From assembly GCF_002221505.1 (NCBI RefSeq), contig NZ_CP011036.1, forward strand, positions 372,001 to 436,000: a DNA stretch of 64,000 nucleotides, given 5' to 3'. The DNA is from Pseudoalteromonas nigrifaciens. Its GTDB lineage: Bacteria > Pseudomonadota > Gammaproteobacteria > Enterobacterales > Alteromonadaceae. Below are positions 1 to 7,641 of the stretch, piece after piece; the first letter of the stretch is position 1, and each line of letters starts with the position of its first letter. The position numbers and the translations under genes are program-made. The notes beneath the pieces were generated by a model, which was not told where the DNA came from, did not search any database, and saw only the letters and a list, made by a program, of their open reading frames with translations.

Positions 1-2
1 AT

Positions 3-2084
3 GAAGAAATTTATGGTATAAATTCGTCACAATACGTCATGCTTGATGTACCTAGTGATAACTTTTCGACCGCGATAAAAGTAGATTATGATGTAACAGA
101 CGACATTATGAGCTACTTCCAAATTCAATACAGCAAAAGTGGCTCGTTCAACGATAAGTCACCAGAAGATGAATACGAAGGGGCTTACGTACCTCGCTAC
201 GACCCAGTGACTGGCGACCCTATCGATGATATTGCGCCAGGTTACATTCCTATTGATAACCCATACGTGCCACAAGAAATTATTGACAGCAACCCATACA
301 AAGACCGCATTTATTGGGATCGTCGTTTTGGTGAAGTAGGTAATATCAGCACCGATAACGACCGTACGACCATCCGCACTTGGGCAGGCCTACAGGGCAT
401 GATGTTTGATGATACATGGGATTGGGATATCTCTGCTGGATACGGGCAATTCAAACAACATCAAATCCGTAGTAACGAGTTAAATACGGTACGTGTCAAT
501 CAAGCACTGCAAGCTGAAAAGCTAGCCGATGGCACTATTCAATGTAAAGACGCCGAAGCGCGAGCGCAAGGATGTGTCCCGCTTAATTTATTTGGTGAAG
601 GGTCTATTACCCCTGAAATGGCTGACTGGATCCGTACAAACCCAATTATTGATACTGAGATTCAGCAATATACGGTAATGGGTTATATCACCGGCGACCT
701 ATACGAATTACCAGCAGGTAATGTGTCTGCAGTATTTGGTGCAGAGTACCGTAAAGATTCGCAAAGCCTAGATATTAGCGATGATATGAAAGCCGGTGGC
801 ATTACCTTTAACGTAGTACCTTCGTTTCAAGGTGAGGTAGAAGTGTATGAAGCGTTTGCTGAGCTAGCAATACCCTTATTAAAAGATGCGCCACTGGCTA
901 AAAGTTTATCAGCTGAAACCTCGTTGCGCTTAGCTAATTACAGTATGGAAAATATTAGTACCGTAGCTAGCTATAAGTTAGGTTTGTTATGGCAGCCGAT
1001 TGAAGGCTATGTGGTGCGTGCTAACTATGCACGAGCACAACGTGCACCTACAATTACTGAGCTGATGTCACCACCTCAAGGCGATTTTGATTCGTACGAT
1101 GATATTTGTGATGGATTAACGGCTACATCTACTAAGCCGGGACATGCTAATTGTCGTTTAGAGCCTACGTTAGCGCAAAAGTTAGCAGATGATCCTAACT
1201 TTGAGTTTGAAAGTGAAGATAATAACTACTCGCCAAATACGGGTAACCCAAACTTAAAAGAAGAAACAGCAGATACTTACACCTTTGGTATTACTGTTTC
1301 ACCTGAGTTTTTAGATGGCTTTAACTTAGCGGTGGATTACTACGACATTGCCATTGTTGATGCGATTGATGAAATAAGTAACGAAAACATCATGCGTGAA
1401 TGTTATAACTCAGAGGCTGCGTGGGGCAGTGATAACGAATACTGTAACGATATTACCCGTAACGACGAAGGTAACATTGTAAAAATACTACAGCGTGAAT
1501 ATAACTTAGATGAGTTAACAGCGCGCGGTTACGATGTCGTTGCAACTTACAAATATGACATAGGCAGCTATGGCAACTTGTCATTTAAGCTTGATTACAA
1601 TCACATTATTGAAAACTCACAAACCTATGAAGGGTTAGATGGTAACAGTGTTACTTCACAGTATGCAGGTTATGGCCGTTCAAAAGATAAAGCCGCTATG
1701 TCGATTGTATGGAAAATGGATGACTTACGTATCCGCTGGCGTACGAATTACGTAGGCGCATTTAAAGCAAGCCAAGAAGATGAGAAAGACTACCTTGAGT
1801 ATGTTGCTGCAAATGATGAGCGCTGTGCTGAGGGCGATGCAGGTTGTATTGCAAACCCAGAGCCACTTGCGTATCAAAATTACGGTTCATTTTTAAAGCA
1901 TAGTTTATCAGCGTCTTACACTATGGCATTGACTGATAAGAGTGACTTACGTGTATTTGGCGGTATTAACAATGTATTTGACGACAAAGGGGCATTTTAC
2001 CCAAGTGGTCGTGGTAACTTTTATAGTGGCTACGGCGGCGGTGCCGGTCGTTATGTTTATCTAGGTGCACAATATAGCTTTTAA
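3..2084 (+). CDS. TonB-dependent receptor, C-terminal part (5' end outside window)
   Basis: Outer-membrane active transporter of the TonB-dependent receptor family. The frame is open back to the first bases of the window, so the true start, signal peptide, TonB box and plug lie upstream; the internal ATG at 39 is not the gene start. What is visible is a long beta-barrel with alternating aromatic strands, Asp/Asn-rich extracellular loops with paired cysteines, and a C-terminus ending YLGAQYSF, the terminal-Phe signature for barrel insertion. Receptors of this large Alteromonadales class often take up oligosaccharides, peptides or chelates. The substrate cannot be read from this part. A rho-independent terminator follows directly. 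Confidence 0.93.
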   Translation, partial: EEIYGINSSQYVMLDVPSDNFSTAIKVDYDVTDDIMSYFQIQYSKSGSFNDKSPEDEYEGAYVPRYDPVTGDPIDDIAPGYIPIDNPYVPQEIIDSNPYKDRIYWDRRFGEVGNISTDNDRTTIRTWAGLQGMMFDDTWDWDISAGYGQFKQHQIRSNELNTVRVNQALQAEKLADGTIQCKDAEARAQGCVPLNLFGEGSITPEMADWIRTNPIIDTEIQQYTVMGYITGDLYELPAGNVSAVFGAEYRKDSQSLDISDDMKAGGITFNVVPSFQGEVEVYEAFAELAIPLLKDAPLAKSLSAETSLRLANYSMENISTVASYKLGLLWQPIEGYVVRANYARAQRAPTITELMSPPQGDFDSYDDICDGLTATSTKPGHANCRLEPTLAQKLADDPNFEFESEDNNYSPNTGNPNLKEETADTYTFGITVSPEFLDGFNLAVDYYDIAIVDAIDEISNENIMRECYNSEAAWGSDNEYCNDITRNDEGNIVKILQREYNLDELTARGYDVVATYKYDIGSYGNLSFKLDYNHIIENSQTYEGLDGNSVTSQYAGYGRSKDKAAMSIVWKMDDLRIRWRTNYVGAFKASQEDEKDYLEYVAANDERCAEGDAGCIANPEPLAYQNYGSFLKHSLSASYTMALTDKSDLRVFGGINNVFDDKGAFYPSGRGNFYSGYGGGAGRYVYLGAQYSF

Positions 2085-2105
2085 TAACCTTTAGCTGTAT
2101 TTGTT

Positions 2106-2138
2106 TGCAAAGGCACTCCCTCGGGCGTGCCTTTTTTA
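2106..2138 (+). terminator. rho-independent terminator after the TonB receptor
   Basis: A short hairpin with GGCAC/GTGCC stem is followed by a T-run, 22 bases after the receptor stop codon. It separates the receptor from the next gene. Confidence 0.85.
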
Positions 2139-2269
2139 TTGTGTATCTTGCTGCGAAATACCCTTTAAACCATTACAGTATTGAGTTGGTGGATAAAATT
2201 TGTTTTATCGCGGTGAAAGCGTTTAGTATAAGGCGTAACTTAATTTTTAATATGAACGAAGGACTTGCT

Positions 2270-2740
2270 ATGAAGTATCTCAAAATGGGTGGTTTAATTG
2301 TATGCTTAGCAGGGCTTGCAGGGTGTTCTGATGATGTTGCCTCAGTAAGTCTTGGGCTATTTACCACTAAAGATGTGGTGGTTAATTCACAGCAAGACCC
2401 GCTAGTGACCGGTGTAACCTGTCATATTAGCCATATTGAGGCGAATTTAGATTTTTCAGACCCATCAGATATGTCGATTGCCTGTCGTCAAACCGGGCCA
2501 ATAACGCCAGACCAATTACAGTCTATCGACCGCAGTAAATCCGGTGAAGTCGTGTTTAAATCATCTAAGAGTATTTTGTTTAAGTCATTAAAAGTTCGCC
2601 GTATTTATGATGCTAAAACCCATACATTATTATATTTATCATACTCAACGAAAGAGTCTACGGGCAGTCATCATCATGCGCTCTCTACGGTGCCTTTATA
2701 CAATACACAAGCATGGCAATGGGCGAAGGGGCAAGAGTAG
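2270..2740 (+). CDS. creA: CreA-family lipoprotein
   Basis: Resembles CreA, a small periplasmic protein of unknown biochemical role found widely in proteobacteria. I chose the ATG at 2270 rather than the open frame from 2105, because a GAAGGAC ribosome site precedes it and the product then starts with a clean signal peptide ending in a lipobox (L16-A17-G18-C19). The CreA body follows: VTCHIS, the SIACRQTGPI segment, GEVVFKSSKS and the KSLKVRRIYDAK segment. The length of 156 residues is normal for the family. Three bases separate its stop from the next ATG, so the two are probably cotranscribed. Confidence 0.82.
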   Translation: MKYLKMGGLIVCLAGLAGCSDDVASVSLGLFTTKDVVVNSQQDPLVTGVTCHISHIEANLDFSDPSDMSIACRQTGPITPDQLQSIDRSKSGEVVFKSSKSILFKSLKVRRIYDAKTHTLLYLSYSTKESTGSHHHALSTVPLYNTQAWQWAKGQE

Positions 2741-2743
2741 TTT

Positions 2744-3517
2744 ATGTTAACTCTATTTAAATCAAAGCCCTTATTGGCAGAACAAGAACAACAATGGCTG
2801 GTTGATACCTTTATATGGGCAGCAGAAAACTTTGATTTGGATTTTTTTACCAAACACAGCCAAGTTATTTTGCCAACGGTTGAGTTTTTTCCTGACTCGG
2901 TTTCAAGTATTGAGGAAATGGCCAGCAAAGTGTTTGCGCGTGTTAAGCAATACGCTGGTATGAATGAATGGCCAGTAACCTTGGTTGCACCGCAACAATT
3001 ACAACCACAGGTGTTTCCACACTTTGAATTTAGTCAGCATTTACGTGGCGAAGAGTGTCATTTAATAGTACCAGCCAGTCATACTATTAATGTGTCGTTT
3101 AACCCTAATCAAATTAATCAACCGCAAGACTTAGTGGCGAGTTTTGCCGGTACACTTGCCACCATATTAATTCATCACGTAGGGGTGCTGCCCCCAGGTG
3201 GTAAAGAGTATTTACCGCAAGCCACTGATGCCTTGGCGTGTTTTTTAGGCTTTGGGGTAATGATGAGCAATACGGTATATCAGTTTAAGGGCGGCTGTGG
3301 CTCGTGTTATAACCCTTATGCAAATCGCGAAGCGTCGTTGAGCGAAACCCATACGGTATTTATGCATGCGTTAGTGAGTTACTTTAAAAATGATAAACGC
3401 TCTAAGCAGCATTTAAAGCCGCATTTGCGTGGCCAATTTAAAAAAGCGCAAAAAGAAATTAAAGCATTAGTCAATAACTCAGCTAACCCGCTGTTATTAG
3501 CGTATATGCCAAACTAA
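2744..3517 (+). CDS. hypothetical protein, unrecognised
   Basis: I do not recognise this 257-residue protein. It has no signal peptide and no long hydrophobic segment. Notable features are a central FAGTLATILIHH segment and a Cys-rich GGCGSCYNPY motif near residue 185, which could bind a metal or form a disulfide. The C-terminal 50 residues are basic (KNDKRSKQHLKPHLRGQFKK). The gene starts 3 bases after creA and is followed after 13 bases by a LysE-type exporter, so the three probably form one transcription unit. Codon use matches the neighbours. Function is not assigned. Confidence 0.75.
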   Translation: MLTLFKSKPLLAEQEQQWLVDTFIWAAENFDLDFFTKHSQVILPTVEFFPDSVSSIEEMASKVFARVKQYAGMNEWPVTLVAPQQLQPQVFPHFEFSQHLRGEECHLIVPASHTINVSFNPNQINQPQDLVASFAGTLATILIHHVGVLPPGGKEYLPQATDALACFLGFGVMMSNTVYQFKGGCGSCYNPYANREASLSETHTVFMHALVSYFKNDKRSKQHLKPHLRGQFKKAQKEIKALVNNSANPLLLAYMPN

Positions 3518-3530
3518 GCAGAGATATTGT

Positions 3531-4157
3531 GTGAATTACTTAGACGAATTTTTACTGATTGCCGTAGCGCACTTTTTTGCAGTAGCAAGCCCAGGGCCCG
3601 ATTTTGCTGTGGTATTAAAGCAAAGTGTGCAGCAAGGTAGGCGCAATGCTCTTTGGACTAGTGCAGGTGTTGGTGCGGCTATTTTATTACACGTAGCTTA
3701 TTGCGTGTTAGGTGTAGCACTTATTTTAATGCAGTCGCCCAAGGTGTTTATGGGGCTTAAATACTTGGCCGGTGCCTATTTAGCTTATTTGGGAGTGCAA
3801 GCACTGCGAGCAGCCAAACCGGGGGTAAATTTAAATGATGATATTGCCGACAAAATGGTGCCAGCAGAGCCCGTTTGGTTTGCCTTTCGGCGCGGTTTTT
3901 TAACCAATGCATTAAACCCTAAAGCCACCTTGTTTTTTATGTCGCTATTTACTTTAGTCATAAGCCCAACCACTCCTACAATAGTACAAGTAAGTTATGG
4001 CGTTTATATGGCACTGGCTACCTGGGCGTGGTTTTCAATGTTATCAATAGTGCTTTGTAAAACTAAGGTACGTGGCTTTTTCCAGCGCAGTGGTTATTGG
4101 TTTGATCGCTGCATTGGCGTTATTTTAATAGCTTTGGCTATTCGTGTTGTAATTTAA
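3531..4157 (+). CDS. LysE/RhtB-family amino-acid exporter
   Basis: Inner-membrane exporter of the LysE/RhtB family, which excretes amino acids such as homoserine, threonine, lysine or related metabolites. The start is GTG at 3531. The N-terminal ASPGPDFAVVLKQS segment is the family signature, followed by about six hydrophobic helices, the NPKATLFFMSLF motif in mid-protein and a C-terminal helix. The length of 208 residues is typical. The substrate cannot be told from sequence. It lies 13 bases after an unrecognised gene and 34 bases before a gamma-glutamylcyclotransferase-like gene. Confidence 0.9.
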   Translation: MNYLDEFLLIAVAHFFAVASPGPDFAVVLKQSVQQGRRNALWTSAGVGAAILLHVAYCVLGVALILMQSPKVFMGLKYLAGAYLAYLGVQALRAAKPGVNLNDDIADKMVPAEPVWFAFRRGFLTNALNPKATLFFMSLFTLVISPTTPTIVQVSYGVYMALATWAWFSMLSIVLCKTKVRGFFQRSGYWFDRCIGVILIALAIRVVI

Positions 4158-4191
4158 AACCAAGTTACATTATTTAATTTTAGGAGTAGGT

Positions 4192-4686
4192 ATGTCGCTT
4201 TATAATTTTTCGTTTGGTTCTAACATGTCGTCTCACCGTTTACTGGCGCGCCTGCCTAATGCTAAGCGCATTGGTACAGCCGTATTACAAGGTTATGAGC
4301 TAACCTTTGATATGTATTTTAAAGATGGCTCAGGTAAGTGCAGTATTAGCCCAAGTGATGCAGAGGATGCGTTAGTTTATGGGGTTGTTTATCAAATAAG
4401 TGATGCCGAAAAAGTCATTTTAGATGGTATAGAAGGTGCAGGTTACGACTGCGTAAATATAACCGTAAAGCTTTTAAGCGGCGAAGACGTTAACGCTCAT
4501 TGCTATATTGCCAATACCCACGATAGTGAAGCGCTACCCTACGACTGGTATATTAAACACGTTCATCGCGGCGCGCTTGAAGCTGGCGTTCCAAAAGCAT
4601 ACAGTGATGCAATATTAAACCGCGCGCAAAAAAGCGACAGCAACCTAGAACGTGCTGAAATTGAATTTGCAGTACATCAAAAATAA
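4192..4686 (+). CDS. gamma-glutamylcyclotransferase-like protein (AIG2/GGCT fold)
   Basis: Cytoplasmic protein of the gamma-glutamylcyclotransferase fold, which turns gamma-glutamyl amino acids into 5-oxoproline in characterised members. The N-terminus reads YNFSFGSNMSS, the substrate-loop signature (YGSNM-like). A GVVYQISDAEKVILDGIEG segment carries the Asp/Glu region where the catalytic glutamate normally sits, and the C-terminal DWYIKHVHRGA follows the family pattern. At 164 residues it is full length. A TTTAGGAG ribosome site precedes the ATG. It may act in glutathione or gamma-glutamyl peptide turnover, but the exact substrate is unknown. Confidence 0.85.
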   Translation: MSLYNFSFGSNMSSHRLLARLPNAKRIGTAVLQGYELTFDMYFKDGSGKCSISPSDAEDALVYGVVYQISDAEKVILDGIEGAGYDCVNITVKLLSGEDVNAHCYIANTHDSEALPYDWYIKHVHRGALEAGVPKAYSDAILNRAQKSDSNLERAEIEFAVHQK

Positions 4687-4707
4687 TCATAATAAAAAAG
4701 GATAACA

Positions 4708-6249
4708 ATGAAGTTAATTAAGTTTGCCACAATTGCTTTATTAGCAGGGGCTACGTTTAGTACCTGGGCACAAGTAGATACCAATAAAATAGAGCAGGTA
4801 ATTAAAACCTCCATGGCACGTTTTGATGTGCCAGGAATGGCTGTTGCTATTGTTGAAAACGACAAAGTGATATTTGCTAAAGGTTTTGGTGTAACCCATA
4901 TAAACACCGGCAATAAGGTTAATAAAGACACCTTGTTTGGCATTGCATCTAACACCAAAGCATTTACCAGTGCGGCGCTGGCTAAGTTGGTTGATGAAGG
5001 TAAGTTGAGCTGGGACGATAAAGTGATTGATCACCTGCCAGAATTTCAACTATACGATGCATACGTAACCCGCGAAATGCGTATTCGCGATCTGCTAAGC
5101 CATCGCAGTGGGTTGGGGCTTGGGCAAGGCGACTTAATGATTTGGCCAAGTACCGACAAGTCGGTTGATGATATTTTAGCCGGCTTAAAATACTTAAAAC
5201 CGGCCAGCAGCTTTCGCAGCCAATATGCGTATAACAACTTAATGTTTGTTACCGCAGGGGAAGTGGTAGCACGCGTATCTGGGATGAGTTGGAACGATTA
5301 TATCGAAAAAAACATGTTACAACCGCTAAATATGACTCACTCGCGAGCGGGGTTTTCGCGCATTCCAAGTAGCAATAAAAACTGGGCAACGGGGCATATT
5401 CCGATGGATAACCAACTCCATCCATTTTTTGTTAACTACCTAGAAGATTTTAGAGGCGCTGGGGCAATAGCCTCAAGTGCCAGCGATATGAGCCAATGGC
5501 TACGTACGCAACTTGCTGGTGGCACAATGCCAAATGGCGAGCAGTTATTTAGCGAAAAACAACAAGCGCAAATGTGGCATCCACATATAACGGCTATGGC
5601 GTCTAAAAGCGCGTTTGAGGCGTATCATCAGCAATTTAGAGGTTACGGGCTAGGCTGGAGTATTGAGGACTACCACGGCTTTAAAAAGCTTGGTCACGGT
5701 GGCGGTATTTTAGGCATGGTGTCGCAGGTTACATTACTGCCTGAGAAAAAACTCGGTATTGTTATTTTAAGTAATCAGCAAGCATTTGGTGCGCTAGCGG
5801 CAGTAACCCACGAAGTGCTTGAAGATGCGCTTGAGCTTGAAGATAAAGATTGGGTTGAAGACTTAGCTAAAAAGCATTTTGAAAGCAAAGAGAAAGCATA
5901 CGCTAACGCAAAGCCTGCAGCGCCAGCTGATTATCAACCGCAACTACCTAATATTAATTACACTGGTACATTGCACGATAATTGGTACGGCGATGTAATT
6001 ATTGAGCAGCTTGATGGCAAATTACATATTGATTTTACGCATACCAAGGGCTTAAAAGGCTCACTTGAGCATTACACTGGCAATACTTTTATTGTTAAGT
6101 GGGATGAAAAGCTACTTGAGGCTGATGCGTTTATTAATTTTAATATGAATACAGAAAATAGAGTGAGTAGCGCTAAAATGCGTGCAGTTTCAACGCAAGT
6201 AACCGACTTTAGTTTTGACTTTAGAAATTTAAAACTAACAGCAAAATAA
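4708..6249 (+). CDS. secreted serine hydrolase (class C beta-lactamase/DD-peptidase family)
   Basis: Exported serine hydrolase of the AmpC-like fold, which includes esterases, D-aminopeptidases and carboxypeptidases. A Sec signal peptide ends near AWA-Q (residue 22). The nucleophile motif S81-N-T-K84 follows GIA, a Y-x-N element lies in QYAYNNLMF near residue 176, and the third-motif equivalent is the Gly-rich LGHGGGILG near residue 330. A C-terminal domain of about 100 residues with beta-rich GTLHDNWYGDV resembles the DUF3471-type domain common in this group. True beta-lactamase activity is unlikely from sequence; a peptidase or esterase role is more probable. A terminator follows. Confidence 0.88.
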   Translation: MKLIKFATIALLAGATFSTWAQVDTNKIEQVIKTSMARFDVPGMAVAIVENDKVIFAKGFGVTHINTGNKVNKDTLFGIASNTKAFTSAALAKLVDEGKLSWDDKVIDHLPEFQLYDAYVTREMRIRDLLSHRSGLGLGQGDLMIWPSTDKSVDDILAGLKYLKPASSFRSQYAYNNLMFVTAGEVVARVSGMSWNDYIEKNMLQPLNMTHSRAGFSRIPSSNKNWATGHIPMDNQLHPFFVNYLEDFRGAGAIASSASDMSQWLRTQLAGGTMPNGEQLFSEKQQAQMWHPHITAMASKSAFEAYHQQFRGYGLGWSIEDYHGFKKLGHGGGILGMVSQVTLLPEKKLGIVILSNQQAFGALAAVTHEVLEDALELEDKDWVEDLAKKHFESKEKAYANAKPAAPADYQPQLPNINYTGTLHDNWYGDVIIEQLDGKLHIDFTHTKGLKGSLEHYTGNTFIVKWDEKLLEADAFINFNMNTENRVSSAKMRAVSTQVTDFSFDFRNLKLTAK

Positions 6250-6306
6250 CTGTTTTTGCTATCCCTAATTTGCTATATCTAGCGTAAAGGGTATACACCA
6301 AAGTCG

Positions 6307-6334
6307 CAAAGCCACCCACGGGTGGCTTTGTTAT
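6307..6334 (+). terminator. rho-independent terminator
   Basis: The stem GCCACCC/GGGTGGC has a two-base loop and is flanked by A- and T-rich arms. It ends the serine-hydrolase transcription unit and lies just before the deacetylase-family gene. Confidence 0.85.
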
Positions 6335-6365
6335 ATTATGTTTAATGATACAGTTAGGAGCTTTT

Positions 6366-7286
6366 ATGCGTACCGCAATTATTTCTCACCCTCATTGTCG
6401 TAAACATAAAATGATTGATGATCACCCAGAGTGCCCAGAGCGGTTAGATGCTATTAACGATCGCTTACTAGCAAGCGGGTTAGATATTGCTATTGAGCAA
6501 AAGCAAGCGCCTAAAGCGCAACGAGAGCATTACTTACTTGCGCATGACGAATCATTAGTTAGCTTTGTTGAAAGTAAAATACCTACCCAAGGGCTTGTCG
6601 ATTTAGACGGTGATACTTGGTTATGTCCCGATTCATTAAAAGCAATTGAGCGTGCAGTAGGAGCCGGTATTTTAGCGGTAGATGAAATACTAGAGGGCAA
6701 CCTTGATGCTGCATTTTGCTCGGTGCGCCCGCCGGGGCATCATGCAAATCGCACTACCTCATCCGGTTTTTGTGTATTTAACAACCTTGCTATTGCGGTT
6801 AAATATGCACAAAGCAAAGGGGTTAAGCGCATTGCTATTGTTGATTTTGATGTACATCATGGTAATGGCACTCAAGATATATTTATAGATGATAAAAACG
6901 TCTTGTTTTGCTCTTTATTTCAGCATCCATTTTATCCCAATACAGTGGTTGAAAATAACACCACGTTAGTTAATTCACCTTTGCCAATTGCCAGCGACGG
7001 TAACGATTTAAAAGCGGTATTTGAGCAGCAATGGCTGCCTAAACTAAATGCTTTTAAGCCTGACATGTTATTTATTAGCGCAGGATTTGATGCTCACCTC
7101 GAAGATGATATGGCTAGTTTAAAGTTTGTAGAGGAAGATTACCGCTGGCTAACCGAGCAATTAGCCCGCTTTAGTGAGCAGCATAATTGCCGCGGTATAG
7201 TGTCGTATTTAGAAGGGGGGTATGCGCTTTCTGCATTGGGTCGCAGTGCAATTGCACATGTAAAAGCGTTAGTCGATTATGAGTAA
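6366..7286 (+). CDS. histone deacetylase-family zinc amidohydrolase
   Basis: Bacterial member of the arginase/histone-deacetylase superfamily. These enzymes hydrolyse acetyl-amide bonds on lysines, polyamines or small molecules with a zinc ion. Visible motifs in order are HPECPERL, RPPGHHA (the two active-site histidines), DFDVHHGNGTQ (Asp and His zinc ligands), SAGFDAH (second zinc Asp) and EGGY (transition-state Tyr). I chose the ATG at 6366, preceded by TTAGGAG, over the upstream in-frame ATG at 6345. The length of 306 residues is normal. Its 3' end overlaps the convergent small gene by 18 bases. Confidence 0.92.
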   Translation: MRTAIISHPHCRKHKMIDDHPECPERLDAINDRLLASGLDIAIEQKQAPKAQREHYLLAHDESLVSFVESKIPTQGLVDLDGDTWLCPDSLKAIERAVGAGILAVDEILEGNLDAAFCSVRPPGHHANRTTSSGFCVFNNLAIAVKYAQSKGVKRIAIVDFDVHHGNGTQDIFIDDKNVLFCSLFQHPFYPNTVVENNTTLVNSPLPIASDGNDLKAVFEQQWLPKLNAFKPDMLFISAGFDAHLEDDMASLKFVEEDYRWLTEQLARFSEQHNCRGIVSYLEGGYALSALGRSAIAHVKALVDYE

Positions 7287-7559
7287 CGCAAATGCTTGCT
7301 CAGGTGTTAGCTGCTTAATTTTACTTAGGCAACACTGACCTTCTTTTAGCAAATAATCTTTCACTAAATCTGCTAATTCAATGGCACTAATGGCTGTTTT
7401 TGGCTCGCCACTTAATGTTGTATAACTATACTTACTATCTAAAATAATAATTCTGCTTTTTTGCAGCTCATCCATCGCATATACAAAATCATCTACTTCA
7501 TCAGGCTGCTCAGCTAACTCAATTTCATTGTTATAAATAATAATTTTTGGATACGACAT
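7269..7559 (-). CDS. small hypothetical protein (possibly DUF4144-like)
   Basis: A 96-residue acidic cytoplasmic protein without signal or membrane segments. The C-terminal part (LVKDYLLKEGQCCLSKIKQL) recalls the small DUF4144-type proteins of Alteromonadales and Vibrionales, but I hold that loosely. It is convergent with the deacetylase-family gene, overlapping it by 18 bases, and divergent from the GGDEF-EAL gene, whose start is 82 bases away. The two divergent genes therefore share a compact promoter region. Function unknown. Confidence 0.65.
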   Translation of the reverse strand: MSYPKIIIYNNEIELAEQPDEVDDFVYAMDELQKSRIIILDSKYSYTTLSGEPKTAISAIELADLVKDYLLKEGQCCLSKIKQLTPEQAFALLIID

Positions 7560-7641
7560 GCTTATTTATTGTCCTACATCAAAGGGGGAATATTTGCTCG
7601 ATTTATACTCGCTTATTAGTGCAAATTTAGGGAGTAGAATA

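Noticed and set aside
2105..2269. N-terminal extension of the CreA-like gene from an ATG at 2105
   Set aside because: The ATG lies inside the preceding terminator, and the extension would bury the lipoprotein signal peptide.
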